From Thalassobellus citreus (GTDB lineage: Bacteria > Bacteroidota > Bacteroidia > Flavobacteriales > Flavobacteriaceae), in assembly GCF_044385915.1 (NCBI RefSeq), contig NZ_JBISCC010000121.1, forward strand, positions 1 through 64,000: DNA of 64,000 bases, in the 5' to 3' direction. Below the pieces are notes generated by a model, which worked only from the letters and a program-made list of their open reading frames with translations, ran no database searches and was not told where the DNA came from. Of this stretch, positions 55,400 to 64,000 are shown in pieces. The translations under genes and the position numbers were made by a program. Each line of letters opens with the position of its first letter. Position 1 is the first letter of the stretch.

Positions 55400-56510
55400 A
55401 TGATAACTTCCGATCAAATTAAAGATCTTAATCCCCGCCTTAACGCAATTAGGCACTACCTTTGACGTAGACACCAAACTTATAGAAATACAAAACGAAG
55501 AAGAGCAAACCTTCGACCCTAATTTCTGGAACGACTCTAAAGCTGCAGAAATTATAATGAAATCGCTTCGGGTTAAAAAAAAATGGGTAGAAGATTACAA
55601 TAAAGCCAAAGCACAATTAGAAGAATTAGAGCTTCTTTATGAATTTTATAAAGAAGGTGAATATACTGCTGAAGAAGTTGAAGAACACTACAACAATCTT
55701 ACAACCCTTCTTGAAGATATCGAGTTTAAAAACATGCTTTCTGAAGAAGGTGATAGTTTAAGTGCTGTGTTACAAATAACAGCTGGTGCTGGTGGTACCG
55801 AAAGTTGCGATTGGGCAAGTATGTTAATGCGTATGTATTTAATGTATGCCGAAAAAAGCGGATTTAAAGTTAAAGAACTTAACTTTCAAGAAGGCGACGT
55901 TGCTGGTATAAAAACAGTGACTTTAGAAATTGAAGGAGATTTTGCATTCGGTTGGTTAAAAGGTGAAAATGGTGTGCATCGTTTGGTGCGTATTTCGCCT
56001 TTTGATAGTAACGCAAAACGTCATACTAGCTTTGCTTCGGTTTATGTGTATCCGTTAGTTGATGATACTATAGAAATAGACATAAATCCTGCTGACATTG
56101 AAATTACAACCGCACGTTCTAGTGGTGCAGGAGGACAAAATGTAAATAAAGTTGAAACCAAAGTACAACTTCTTCATAAACCTACTGGTATCCAAATTCA
56201 GTGTTCAGAAACCCGTTCACAACATGATAATAGATCTAGAGCTATGCAAATGCTTAAATCTCAATTGTATGAAATAGAACTTCAAAAACAATTGGCACAA
56301 CGTGAAGATATTGAAGCTGGTAAAATGAAAATTGAATGGGGAAGCCAAATACGAAACTACGTGATGCAACCTTATAAATTAGTGAAAGATGTTAGAACAG
56401 CTCATGAAACCAGTAATGTTGACGGAGTTATGGACGGACAAATAGATGACTTTTTAAAGGCGTACTTAATGATGATGGGACAAAAACAAGAAGACCCAAA
56501 TACATTATGA
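55400..56510 (+). CDS. prfB: Peptide chain release factor 2, with programmed +1 frameshift
   Basis: Terminates translation at UGA and UAA. The ATG at 55400 opens a 21-codon frame that ends at TGA 55463-55465 in the context CTT-TGA-C. A +1 shift after CTT lets translation continue through GAC GTA GAC and the full protein, about 369 residues, the usual RF2 length. An AGG lies 6 bases before the CTT, a shortened form of the E. coli AGGGGG stimulator. Domain markers are SPF in RISPFDSNAKRHTSF (stop-codon recognition of RF2) and GGQ in SSGAGGQNVNKVETK (peptidyl-tRNA hydrolysis). A frame beginning at ATG 55557 would lack the N-terminus. The last codons overlap the HAD gene as ATGA. Confidence 0.95.
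55451..55466 (+). promoter_or_regulatory. prfB programmed frameshift site
   Basis: AGGCACTACCTTTGAC: a Shine-Dalgarno-like AGG, then the slippery CTT, in-frame TGA and following C. Low RF2 would slow termination at TGA and favour the shift, giving feedback control. Confidence 0.9.
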
Positions 56511-57124
56511 GTAAAATAGACACTATTATTTTTGATTTGGGAGGTGTTTTAATCGATTGGAATCCTGAATATGTTTTTCTAAATGCCTTTAATGGAGATA
56601 GAGAAAAAACGCAATGGTTTTTAGACACTATTTGTACCATGAATTGGAACGAAAATCAAGATGCAGGCTATCCTATAAAACAAGCTACAACCGATTTAGT
56701 TAAACAATTTCCTGAATACAAAAAGTACATTGAAATGTATTACGGACAATGGGAACAAATGCTTGGAGGAGATATTAGCGGAACCGTTAAAATTTTAGAC
56801 ACACTAATAAAATCTAATAATTACAAAGTAGTTGCACTAACAAATTGGAGTAACGAAACCTTTCCTATTGCTAAAAAATATTTTGAGTTTTTAACTTGGT
56901 TTGACGGTATTGTGGTTTCAGGTGATGAAAAAACAAGAAAACCCTTCAAAGAAATTTATGAAATCACACTTAATAAATTCAATATAAATCCTGAAAAAGC
57001 TATTTTTATTGATGATAATTTAAGAAACATTGAAGCTGCCAATGCCCTAAAAATTAAAGGTATTCATTTTAAAAACCCAGAACAGCTTCAAAAAGCATTA
57101 AAAACTTATAATATACATACATAA
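56507..57124 (+). CDS. HAD-superfamily hydrolase (subfamily IA)
   Basis: 205 residues. Motif I is IIFDLGGVLIDW (near 7-18) with nucleophile Asp, motif II Thr/Ser in VALTNWSNE, motif III Lys near GDEKTRKP and motif IV IFIDDNLRNIEAA. Acts on a small phosphorylated metabolite; substrate unknown. Starts in the last codons of prfB (ATGA overlap) and its stop overlaps the arsC ATG (TAATG), so the three genes are translationally coupled. Confidence 0.9.
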   Translation: MSKIDTIIFDLGGVLIDWNPEYVFLNAFNGDREKTQWFLDTICTMNWNENQDAGYPIKQATTDLVKQFPEYKKYIEMYYGQWEQMLGGDISGTVKILDTLIKSNNYKVVALTNWSNETFPIAKKYFEFLTWFDGIVVSGDEKTRKPFKEIYEITLNKFNINPEKAIFIDDNLRNIEAANALKIKGIHFKNPEQLQKALKTYNIHT

Positions 57125-57465
57125 TGACAAAAATATATCATAATCCACGTTGTTCTAAGTCTAGACAAGGCATAGAAATACTAACTAAATCGGACAAACC
57201 ATTTGAGATTGTTAAATATTTAGATGACAACCTTTCAGCAGAAGCTTTAACAGAAATTATCACTCTTTTAAACATTAACCCAATTGATTTAGTAAGAAAA
57301 AATGAAGCTATTTGGAAAAGTGACTTTAAAGGAAAATCATTATCAGATTCTGAAATTATAGAAGCCATGGTTAACAATCCTAAACTTATTGAGCGCCCTA
57401 TAGTAATAAACGGAAATAAAGCTGTTATTGGTAGACCTCCTGAGTTAATTTTAGATATTATCTAA
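57124..57465 (+). CDS. arsC: ArsC-family (glutaredoxin-type) arsenate reductase-like protein
   Basis: 113 residues. The catalytic Cys is C10 in HNPRCSKSR; the C-terminal RPIVINGNKAVIGRPPE is the substrate-binding tail of the ArsC/Spx group. Length fits ArsC. The product may reduce arsenate with glutaredoxin or have another redox role, since no ars operon is nearby. Confidence 0.85.
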   Translation: MTKIYHNPRCSKSRQGIEILTKSDKPFEIVKYLDDNLSAEALTEIITLLNINPIDLVRKNEAIWKSDFKGKSLSDSEIIEAMVNNPKLIERPIVINGNKAVIGRPPELILDII

Positions 57466-57554
57466 GCTTTCTCTTCTTTCTTATTTAACAAAGCTTTAAC
57501 CTTTACCCGCTAAACCTTAAAGTATTTTTGTAGTCTAATCGATTAAAAACGAAC

Positions 57555-60005
57555 ATGACCAAACTTATCTTAAGTACTTTACTGTTTTTTGCACTATTAT
57601 CAAATGGTAAAGCCTACTCAAAAAACACTTTTAAACCTGACTTTAAAACAACTATTGATGCAGAAGTTACAGTTTCAGGAAGAGTCATAGATAAAGAAAC
57701 AAAACAACCTTTAGAATACGCTACTGTTGCTTTTTTTAGTAAAAAAGAAAACAAAATTATCACTGGAGGTATTACAGATACTAATGGAAACTTTAATATT
57801 TCAATAGAAAAAGGTATTTATGATGTTTCAATAGAATACATCGGATTTAAAAAACTTACAATTCCAAATAAAAAAATTGCAGGTTCATTAAGCTTAGGAA
57901 CATTTTCATTAGAATTAGATACAGAATCTTTAGGTGAAGTTGAAATTATCGCAGAAAAAACCTCTGTAGAAATTAAACTCGATAAAAAAATCTATAATGT
58001 TGGTAAAGATTTAACTGTTAGTGGTGGTAATGTTAGTGATGTTTTAGATAATGTACCATCAGTTTCAGTAGATGCAGAGGGTAATGTGGCTTTAAGAGGT
58101 AACGATAATGTACGTATTCTTATTAATGGAAAACCTTCAGGTTTAGTTGGTTTAAATTCCACAGATGCTCTTCGTCAACTACCTGCAGATGCCATTGAAA
58201 AGATTGAGGTTATTACCTCCCCTTCTGCTAGGTATGAAGCCGAAGGAACCGCTGGTATTTTAAATATTATTTTACGAAGAAGTAAACTTTTAGGGCTTAA
58301 TGGCTCTATAACTGCTAACGTAGGACATCCAGATGCTGCGGGTATTTCTGGTAATATTAATTACAGAACTGGTAATGTTAACATCTTCAATACAACATCG
58401 TATAGATACAACGAATCTATAGGACATTGGTATAATAATGTTATGTACAATGATATTAATACGCCAGATTTAGATGAAAAAAGAAATTGGACAGATATTA
58501 GAAAAGGATTAACAACTAACTCTGGTATAGAATGGTATATTAACGATTCTGCTTCACTTACAACAGCTTTAGTTTATAGTAATAATGATAATAAAAGTAA
58601 CTCTGTAAACAACCTGGTTTACACCAATAAAATTGATAATACAACTAGTAAAAGTATTAGATTAGACCCAGAAAATGAAGATGGTGAAACCATTCAATAC
58701 TCAGTAAATTTCACTAAGAATTTCAAACAGACCGATCATAAATTAACTTTCGACTTTCAATATGAAAACACGAATGATAATGATTTATCTTTAATAAATA
58801 CAAATGGTATCAATACCGAAATCGCTAGTAATTTTGAAGATCAATCTAAAATATTATTACAATCTGATTATGTATTACCTATAGGAGAACAAAGTCAAAT
58901 AGAAATAGGATATCGTGGTGATTTTGATAACCGATCTACCGATTATAGAGTAGAATTAATCAACACAGATACTGGCAATTTTGAAGTTAATAATGATCTT
59001 ACAAATGTCTTCAACTTCAAACAATATATAACGGCTATTTACGCACAATATGGCAGTAAAATAGATAATTTTTCGTATTTATTAGGATTGCGAATGGAAA
59101 ACACGAGAACTACTTTAGATCAGCCTACAAGTGGTGATTTTAACAAAAAAAACATAACAGGATTATTTCCAACAATAAATCTAAATTATGAGATTACTGA
59201 AGAAGAAAGTATAATGCTTGGTTATAGCAGAAGATTGCGAAGACCTCGAGGTTTTATGTTAAATCCGTTTCCTTCAAGATCTAGTTTAACTAATGTGTTT
59301 CAAGGAAATCCAGACTTAGATCCTACTTATACGGGTAAATTTGAACTTGGGTATTTAAATAGATTTGGAAAATTTACATTAAGCACAGCTTTATATCAAT
59401 CTCATTCTACTAACGTCATGACTTTTGCTAGTAGAGAAACAGGAGAAATAGTTGAAATTGATGGAGAAAATTTTCCTGTTATAGAAAGAGGCCCTCTTAA
59501 TTTAGCAACTGATGATAGGTATGGTTTTGAATTTAATTTAAATTATAATCCTTCAAGAAAATGGAGAATTAACACCGATTTTAATCTTTTTAAACTAAAA
59601 AGAGATGGCGCGTACAATGGTATTGATTTAAGCTCTAACGTAACGACATGGACAGCCCGCTTAACAAACAAACTTACTTTACCTTATAAAATTGATTGGC
59701 AAACTAATATGAATTATAGAGCACCAAGCTCTGATGCACAAAATAATAGAAAAGGAAGGTTTTCTACCAATGTAGCCTTTAGCAAAGATTTGTTTAAAGA
59801 GAAGGCTTCAATAGCTTTTAATATTAGAGATGTATTTAATAGCCGAAAGTTTAAAAATTTTATTACTGCTGAAACTTTTACAACCGACCAAGAGATTCAA
59901 TTTAGAGGTGGTCGTACTTACAATTTATCATTTACATACCGTTTTAATCAAAAGAAAAAACAAGAAAGAAATGGTGGTTTTGAAGGAGGCGGTGTTGAAA
60001 TGTAA
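57555..60005 (+). CDS. TonB-dependent receptor-like outer-membrane protein
   Basis: 816 residues. Signal peptide at about 1-22. Then a carboxypeptidase-like regulatory (CNA-B-type) domain at about 33-115 (VSGRVIDKETKQPLEYATV, GGITDTNGNFNISIEKGIYDV), a plug domain at about 130-240 (VSDVLDNVPSVSVDAEGNV, LRGNDNVRILINGKPSG) and a large C-terminal beta-barrel of the OMP_b-brl_3 type, ending FNQKKKQERNGGFEGGGVEM. No partner SusD-like gene, so the substrate is not predicted. A TATTTTTG element at 57523-57530 could be its -7 box. Confidence 0.9.
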   Translation: MTKLILSTLLFFALLSNGKAYSKNTFKPDFKTTIDAEVTVSGRVIDKETKQPLEYATVAFFSKKENKIITGGITDTNGNFNISIEKGIYDVSIEYIGFKKLTIPNKKIAGSLSLGTFSLELDTESLGEVEIIAEKTSVEIKLDKKIYNVGKDLTVSGGNVSDVLDNVPSVSVDAEGNVALRGNDNVRILINGKPSGLVGLNSTDALRQLPADAIEKIEVITSPSARYEAEGTAGILNIILRRSKLLGLNGSITANVGHPDAAGISGNINYRTGNVNIFNTTSYRYNESIGHWYNNVMYNDINTPDLDEKRNWTDIRKGLTTNSGIEWYINDSASLTTALVYSNNDNKSNSVNNLVYTNKIDNTTSKSIRLDPENEDGETIQYSVNFTKNFKQTDHKLTFDFQYENTNDNDLSLINTNGINTEIASNFEDQSKILLQSDYVLPIGEQSQIEIGYRGDFDNRSTDYRVELINTDTGNFEVNNDLTNVFNFKQYITAIYAQYGSKIDNFSYLLGLRMENTRTTLDQPTSGDFNKKNITGLFPTINLNYEITEEESIMLGYSRRLRRPRGFMLNPFPSRSSLTNVFQGNPDLDPTYTGKFELGYLNRFGKFTLSTALYQSHSTNVMTFASRETGEIVEIDGENFPVIERGPLNLATDDRYGFEFNLNYNPSRKWRINTDFNLFKLKRDGAYNGIDLSSNVTTWTARLTNKLTLPYKIDWQTNMNYRAPSSDAQNNRKGRFSTNVAFSKDLFKEKASIAFNIRDVFNSRKFKNFITAETFTTDQEIQFRGGRTYNLSFTYRFNQKKKQERNGGFEGGGVEM

Positions 60006-60028
60006 TATTTAAAATTAAATTGATTGTG

Positions 60029-60577
60029 CTATAACGTGGCCTTTATTTCATCAAAACCCTTGACTTCAACTTTGCCTTGTGTAGGTGTCATGTTTCTCCA
60101 AACCCAATTGTAATGTTCAATAATTTTTACAGCTGGTAAGTGTGGCCTTTCGCCAGTTGTATGCCCATTCTCAACAACAGTTACGCTATATTTTTTTGTT
60201 AAAGCAGACTGAATAGTTGATTCTACACAAAAATCGGTAGCACACCCCGTAATAATCAATTCATTTACACTCAATGCTCTTAATATATCTTGAAGCTTTG
60301 AATTATAAAAAGAGTCATTAGCATACTTATCAATTAAAACATCATTTTGTTCAATAATTAAGGCATCTAAATTCTCCCATTCTAAAGAATTCTTTTCAAA
60401 CTCCCCTGTTCCACTACCATCATGCTGAATATAAATTACAGGATAATTATGTCTCCTAAAAATTGAAGCAAGCTCATTTATTCTACTAACGACTCCATCA
60501 GTATCAAATCGAGGTGTTTTAGATGTAAAAGATCCCTTTTGCATATCAATTACTAAAAGTGCTTTTCTATGTTTCAT
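60029..60577 (-). CDS. Isochorismatase-family cysteine hydrolase
   Basis: 182 residues from ATG 60577; a TTG two codons upstream is an unlikely start. The triad is visible: D11 in LLVIDMQKG, K84 in VLIDKYAND and C117 in ITGCATDFCVEST, with the usual cis-peptide before it. Such enzymes hydrolyse nicotinamide, N-carbamoyl compounds or similar amides; this one is not assignable further. It reads leftward toward the 3' end of the outer-membrane receptor gene. Confidence 0.88.
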   Translation of the reverse strand: MKHRKALLVIDMQKGSFTSKTPRFDTDGVVSRINELASIFRRHNYPVIYIQHDGSGTGEFEKNSLEWENLDALIIEQNDVLIDKYANDSFYNSKLQDILRALSVNELIITGCATDFCVESTIQSALTKKYSVTVVENGHTTGERPHLPAVKIIEHYNWVWRNMTPTQGKVEVKGFDEIKATL

Positions 60578-60610
60578 TTTCAATAGTTTAAGTAAAAACA
60601 GATGTAAACT

Positions 60611-60646
60611 AAAAAAGGGAAACTATCTAAATAGTTTCCCTTTTTT
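60611..60646 (-). terminator. Intrinsic terminator of the 57-residue gene
   Basis: Stem AGGGAAACTAT / ATAGTTTCCCT, loop CTAA, A-run and T-run flanks. Lies between the small gene and the hydrolase gene, both leftward. Confidence 0.85.
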
Positions 60647-60664
60647 ATATATCAAAAATATATC

Positions 60665-60838
60665 TTAAGCTTGACGCTTAGCTTTCTTTTCTTCTTTAAT
60701 TTCTTTTAACCTTTCAATTATAGAACCTCCAATCCAATAAGGAATTGCAAAGGTTAATAAAAATATCATTAACCAAAACCCTATTGTTAATATGGTTAAA
60801 AATGCTAAAAATCCTAAATATTGGTCAAAATCAAACAT
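60665..60838 (-). CDS. 57-residue small membrane protein
   Basis: ATG 60838 to TAA 60665, 57 residues. The first 35 are nearly all hydrophobic (LGFLAFLTILTIGFWLMIFL), one or two membrane helices, followed by PYWIGGS and a charged tail ERLKEIKEEKKAKRQA. It has its own terminator, which supports a real gene. Function unknown. Confidence 0.7.
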   Translation of the reverse strand: MFDFDQYLGFLAFLTILTIGFWLMIFLLTFAIPYWIGGSIIERLKEIKEEKKAKRQA

Positions 60839-61034
60839 AAATATAAGTGTCTATTAAAATCTACTGCAAATATAATGCAAAGGTATTTGTTATACAATAT
60901 CAAATTAAATTTTATTAACAGAGTTTTTAACCATATTCATTTATTAAAAAAAACTTATAAAAACTGATACATATCATACCAATAGAAAGCATAAAACAAT
61001 TAACTTTACATCTTTAAATTTAATCATTATTAAG

Positions 61035-62432
61035 ATGAGTTTTAGAATAGAAAAAGATACCATGGGCGAGGTAAAAGTACCTGCCGATAAACTTTGGGGA
61101 GCACAAACAGAACGCTCTAGAAACAACTTTAAAATAGGCCCTTCGGCGTCTATGCCTCTTGAAATAATTTATGGTTTTGCTTATTTAAAAAAAGCAGCTG
61201 CATATACAAATTGTGAATTAGGTGTTTTACCTATTGAAAAACGCGACTTAATAGCTGCCGTTTGTGATGAAATACTTGAAGGAAAACATGATGACCAATT
61301 CCCTTTAGTTATTTGGCAAACAGGTTCTGGTACACAAAGTAATATGAATGTGAATGAAGTTGTAGCTAACAGAGCGCAACAATTAGCTGGAAAAGTTATT
61401 GGTGAAGGCGAAAAAGCTATTCAACCAAATGATGATGTTAATAAATCGCAATCATCGAATGACACCTTCCCTACTGGAATGCACATTGCTGCTTATAAAA
61501 AAATAGTTGAAGTAACTATTCCTGGTGTAAAACAATTACGTGATACACTAAAGAAAAAGTCTGAAGAGTTTAAAAATGTTGTAAAAATTGGACGTACGCA
61601 TTTAATGGATGCAACGCCTTTAACACTTGGTCAGGAAATTTCTGGTTATGTAGCGCAATTAGATCACGGTTTAAAAGCTTTAGAAAACACATTATCTCAT
61701 TTAAGCGAATTAGCTTTAGGAGGAACTGCTGTTGGTACTGGTTTAAATACGCCTAAAGGCTATAGCAAACGTGTTGCTGAATATATTGCTGAATTTACAA
61801 GTTTACCATTTGTTACTGCTCCTAATAAATTTGAAGCTCTTGCTGCTCATGATGCCTTAGTTGAAACACATGGTGCTTTAAAACAACTAGCTGTTTCTTT
61901 AAATAAAATAGCAAATGATATTAGAATGATGGCATCTGGACCAAGAAGTGGTATTGGTGAAATTATTATTCCTGCAAACGAACCAGGTAGTTCTATTATG
62001 CCAGGAAAAGTAAACCCAACACAATGTGAAGCCTTAACTATGGTTTGTGCTCAAGTTTTAGGTAATGATGTTGCTGTTTCAGTTGGTGGATTACAAGGAC
62101 ATTATGAGCTAAATGTATTTAAACCTGTTATGGCTGCAAACGTTTTACAATCTGCCGAATTAATTGGAAATGCTTGTGTTAGCTTTGAAGAAAATTGTGC
62201 AATTGGTATAGAACCTAATCAAGAAGTTATAACGAAGTTATTAAATAACTCACTAATGCTTGTTACGGCTTTAAATACTAAGATTGGATATTATAAAGCT
62301 GCCGAAATAGCAAATACCGCTCATAAAAATGGAACGACTCTAAAAGAAGAAGCTGTACGTTTAGGTTACGTTACTCCTGAAGATTATGATGCTTGGGTAA
62401 AACCTGAAGATATGGTAGGTAGTTTAAAATAA
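61035..62432 (+). CDS. fumC: Class II fumarate hydratase
   Basis: 465 residues. Interconverts fumarate and malate in the TCA cycle; homotetramer without iron-sulfur cluster. The signature GSSIMPGKVNPTQCEA (near 318-333) carries the catalytic Ser loop; GSGTQSNMNVNE (near 97), SSNDTFPTGMH and GRTHLMDATP contribute the other active-site regions. ATG 61035 gives the family start MSFRIEKDTMGEVKVPADKL. Monocistronic with a terminator 20 bases downstream. Confidence 0.98.
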   Translation: MSFRIEKDTMGEVKVPADKLWGAQTERSRNNFKIGPSASMPLEIIYGFAYLKKAAAYTNCELGVLPIEKRDLIAAVCDEILEGKHDDQFPLVIWQTGSGTQSNMNVNEVVANRAQQLAGKVIGEGEKAIQPNDDVNKSQSSNDTFPTGMHIAAYKKIVEVTIPGVKQLRDTLKKKSEEFKNVVKIGRTHLMDATPLTLGQEISGYVAQLDHGLKALENTLSHLSELALGGTAVGTGLNTPKGYSKRVAEYIAEFTSLPFVTAPNKFEALAAHDALVETHGALKQLAVSLNKIANDIRMMASGPRSGIGEIIIPANEPGSSIMPGKVNPTQCEALTMVCAQVLGNDVAVSVGGLQGHYELNVFKPVMAANVLQSAELIGNACVSFEENCAIGIEPNQEVITKLLNNSLMLVTALNTKIGYYKAAEIANTAHKNGTTLKEEAVRLGYVTPEDYDAWVKPEDMVGSLK

Positions 62433-62453
62433 CTACTCTTTAATATAGTGTAT

Positions 62454-62488
62454 AAAAAAACAGGTAAATAAATTTACCTGTTTTTTTT
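62454..62488 (+). terminator. Intrinsic terminator after fumC
   Basis: Stem CAGGTAAA / TTTACCTG with A-run before and eight T after. Confidence 0.88.
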
Positions 62489-62567
62489 GGTTGGTTAGCT
62501 ATCAATCCTTTGTATTTTAAACAAAAGGAAATCAAATCAAATATATCATTTAACTAGTTATCAACTA

Positions 62568-63152
62568 TTAACAAATGTTAATGACTCCTATTTTTTTTCT
62601 AATTCGGCTTAATTGAACAGCTGTAATTCCTAAGTATGAAGCAATATGGTACTGAGAAATAAGCTTATCTACGTCAGGATAATGCTTTCTTAATTCTAAA
62701 TAACGCTTTGTAGCATCCATTGAAATTAATTCTACTAAACGTTTTTCATATTGAGCAAACAGAATACCTAATATATTGATATGCATATCCTTAAGAGCTA
62801 TATTATTTTCACACAGGTCTAACAACTCATAATAATCAACTTCATAAACCTTACAATCTGTAAGTGTTTCAAAAGTAAAATTAGATGGTTTTTTTTCTCT
62901 TAAAGCTGTTAGAGAACCAACAAAACTTGTTGGCAAATAAAAGCTTTTATTAAACTCTTTACCTGCTTCTGTAGATATATAACATCTTATAACTCCTGAA
63001 ACTAGCATGTAAATTTTAGTTGTCATTTCATCTAACTTAACAATTTGAGTTCCAGCAGGAATTCTTTTAAATTCAGAAATACTTTTAATTTCTTCAAAAG
63101 TTTCTTCAGAAATCTTTGAAATAGAATTTAAATAATCAAAATTTATATTCAT
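62568..63152 (-). CDS. Crp/Fnr-family transcriptional regulator
   Basis: 194 residues. Cyclic-nucleotide-binding-like beta-barrel (about 20-115; VKLDEMTTKIYMLVSGVIRC, SFYLPTSFVGSL) without the full cAMP-binding RS pair, then a dimerisation helix and a C-terminal HTH-like region (LISQYHIASYLGITAVQLSRIRKKIG) with the recognition helix. Ends abruptly after GVINIC, as is common in this group. Regulon unknown. Confidence 0.9.
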   Translation of the reverse strand: MNINFDYLNSISKISEETFEEIKSISEFKRIPAGTQIVKLDEMTTKIYMLVSGVIRCYISTEAGKEFNKSFYLPTSFVGSLTALREKKPSNFTFETLTDCKVYEVDYYELLDLCENNIALKDMHINILGILFAQYEKRLVELISMDATKRYLELRKHYPDVDKLISQYHIASYLGITAVQLSRIRKKIGVINIC

Positions 63153-63301
63153 TCTACTTATTACTTATAGATAGGTTAAATGCTTTCGTTGCATGAATTG
63201 TTGTAGTATCAAAAGCTGAATCTAAAACATCGTTCAAATTTATTGCTTTAATTCAGTAAACCCAATTTTTTATTTCGGTATAATTTGATTAACTATTAAG
63301 C

Positions 63302-63334
63302 AAAAAAAAGTCTCAAGCTATTAACTTGAGACCT
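63302..63334 (-). terminator. Terminator of the 63354 gene
   Basis: Stem GTCTCAAG / CTTGAGAC with a long A-run that becomes a T-run in the minus-strand transcript. Confidence 0.85.
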
Positions 63335-63353
63335 TAAATTAAGTGTTGTTTTT

Positions 63354-64000
63354 TTATTTCAAAGTAAATTCAGAAGTTGAAACTAAATATTTTTCATTAA
63401 AAACATTAACTATGTAGCGTCCTTTTTCAAATTTATCCTTTCCTTTTGAAGCAACAAACTCACAAATATTAAGAGTTGATTTTTCATAATTAAACTTACT
63501 AATAATACTATAGTTTAATGTTTTATCTTCAAACTGAACTTGTTCGTTTAATCCTAATGTATTGTTTTTAGGATCTATTACTTGTACATATAACTCTTGT
63601 TCTCCTTCTTGCACTAAAACATTTTTAGCAACAGTAAAACAAACTCTAATTTTGTCTGAACGACTAGCTCTTTCAGTAGGAATTAATTTCCCTGAAGTTC
63701 TTTCTATAACTCCAAATCCTTTTAAACCTACAGTTGTTAATAAAGATGCATTTTCAACAACTTCAGCTAAAGCTGTATTTTGTACCAATAAAGAATCTGT
63801 AAACATATTACGCTCTTCTAAACGAACACGTGTACTATCCAAAGATGTAGCTAAATATGAATTTTCAACTCTTAACGAATCATTTTGAGCTAATAACACA
63901 TCCATTTCTTTTTGTAATGATTGATATTTCTTTTTATATCTAAATAAACTGTTAACATTAGTTTCTGCTATTTTTAAAGAATCTATTAATCCTTGAATAC
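63354..64000 (-). CDS. Coiled-coil protein, C-terminal part (N-terminus outside window)
   Basis: The frame continues upstream of ATG 63905 without a stop to the window edge (IQGLIDSLKIAETNVNSLF), so that ATG is internal. About 214 residues are visible. The first about 100 form a heptad-like coiled coil rich in Leu, Asp, Ser and Asn (QNDSLRVENSYLATSLDS), followed by a beta-rich domain of about 115 residues (VGLKGFGVIERTSGKLIPTE, IRVCFTVAKNVLVQEGEQEL). This combination is common in Bacteroidota proteins of unknown function. Location unclear without the N-terminus. Confidence 0.75.
   Translation of the reverse strand, partial: IQGLIDSLKIAETNVNSLFRYKKKYQSLQKEMDVLLAQNDSLRVENSYLATSLDSTRVRLEERNMFTDSLLVQNTALAEVVENASLLTTVGLKGFGVIERTSGKLIPTERASRSDKIRVCFTVAKNVLVQEGEQELYVQVIDPKNNTLGLNEQVQFEDKTLNYSIISKFNYEKSTLNICEFVASKGKDKFEKGRYIVNVFNEKYLVSTSEFTLK

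Noticed and set aside
55400..55560. prfB as a pseudogene or truncated gene because of the in-frame TGA
   Set aside because: CTT-TGA-C with an upstream AGG is the well-known RF2 autoregulatory frameshift site and the +1 frame restores the full protein.

Overview
The window is an AT-rich chromosome segment from a marine-type flavobacterium (Bacteroidota, Flavobacteriaceae). Evidence: several secreted proteins end in type IX secretion (T9SS) sorting domains; DUF3667, DUF4834 and YfhO-type proteins are present; TAnnTTTG-type -7 promoter elements precede many genes; and a TonB-dependent outer-membrane protein is present. No rRNA, tRNA, insertion sequence, prophage or CRISPR array was seen.

Layout. 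(1) 1-324: 5' part of a lipoprotein gene. (2) 767-13136: a rightward, very AT-rich operon of ten genes. It holds a monotopic phosphoglycosyl transferase (PglC-like), a NeuD/PglD-like O/N-acyltransferase, an 887-residue fusion of an FAD/NAD(P)-binding domain with a FemAB/GNAT-like domain, and then seven tandem paralogues of about 390 residues each. The paralogues share a CelD/BioF2-like GNAT core, a hydrophobic-basic linker and a common C-terminal module. The operon ends at a strong bidirectional terminator. It looks like a surface-glycan or glycolipid modification locus and is the most unusual part of the window. (3) 13246-17013: a convergent T9SS/collagen-like/tyrosinase cassette. (4) 17489-25371: housekeeping and regulatory genes (Lrp, M14 peptidase, XRE regulator with a cluster of palindromes, PhnP-like hydrolase, a conserved 487-residue protein, Bcp, Nth, an ECF sigma factor with a 47-residue companion). 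(5) 25608-37848: uvrA, a large three-repeat T9SS surface protein, a DUF3667 protein, and two paralogous secreted basic proteins flanking an S9 peptidase; each of the two has an excellent sigma-54 promoter. (6) 37931-43149: flippase, GT4 glycosyltransferase and YfhO-like membrane protein, a polysaccharide unit. (7) 43267-52112: small membrane protein, outer-membrane transporter-like protein, GNAT protein, a probable sulfonolipid (or sphingolipid-like) acyltransferase/cysteate-synthase-like pair, oligopeptidase B, YbaB and threonine aldolase. (8) 52232-55211: an AT-rich insert with a multipass membrane protein and two paralogous ATP-grasp enzymes, one carrying an (AAT)11 polyasparagine tract. 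(9) 55400-64000: prfB with a programmed +1 frameshift, HAD hydrolase, ArsC, outer-membrane receptor, isochorismatase-family hydrolase, a 57-residue membrane protein, fumC, a Crp/Fnr regulator and a truncated coiled-coil protein.

How the parts may fit. The PglC/PglD-like pair would start and decorate a lipid-linked sugar on the inner membrane. The eight FemAB/GNAT-like domains that follow could add acyl or aminoacyl groups one after another. The substrate cannot be read from sequence, so this is inference. The tyrosinase and collagen-like proteins carry secretion signals and probably work outside the cell. The rest is mostly conserved flavobacterial core genome.
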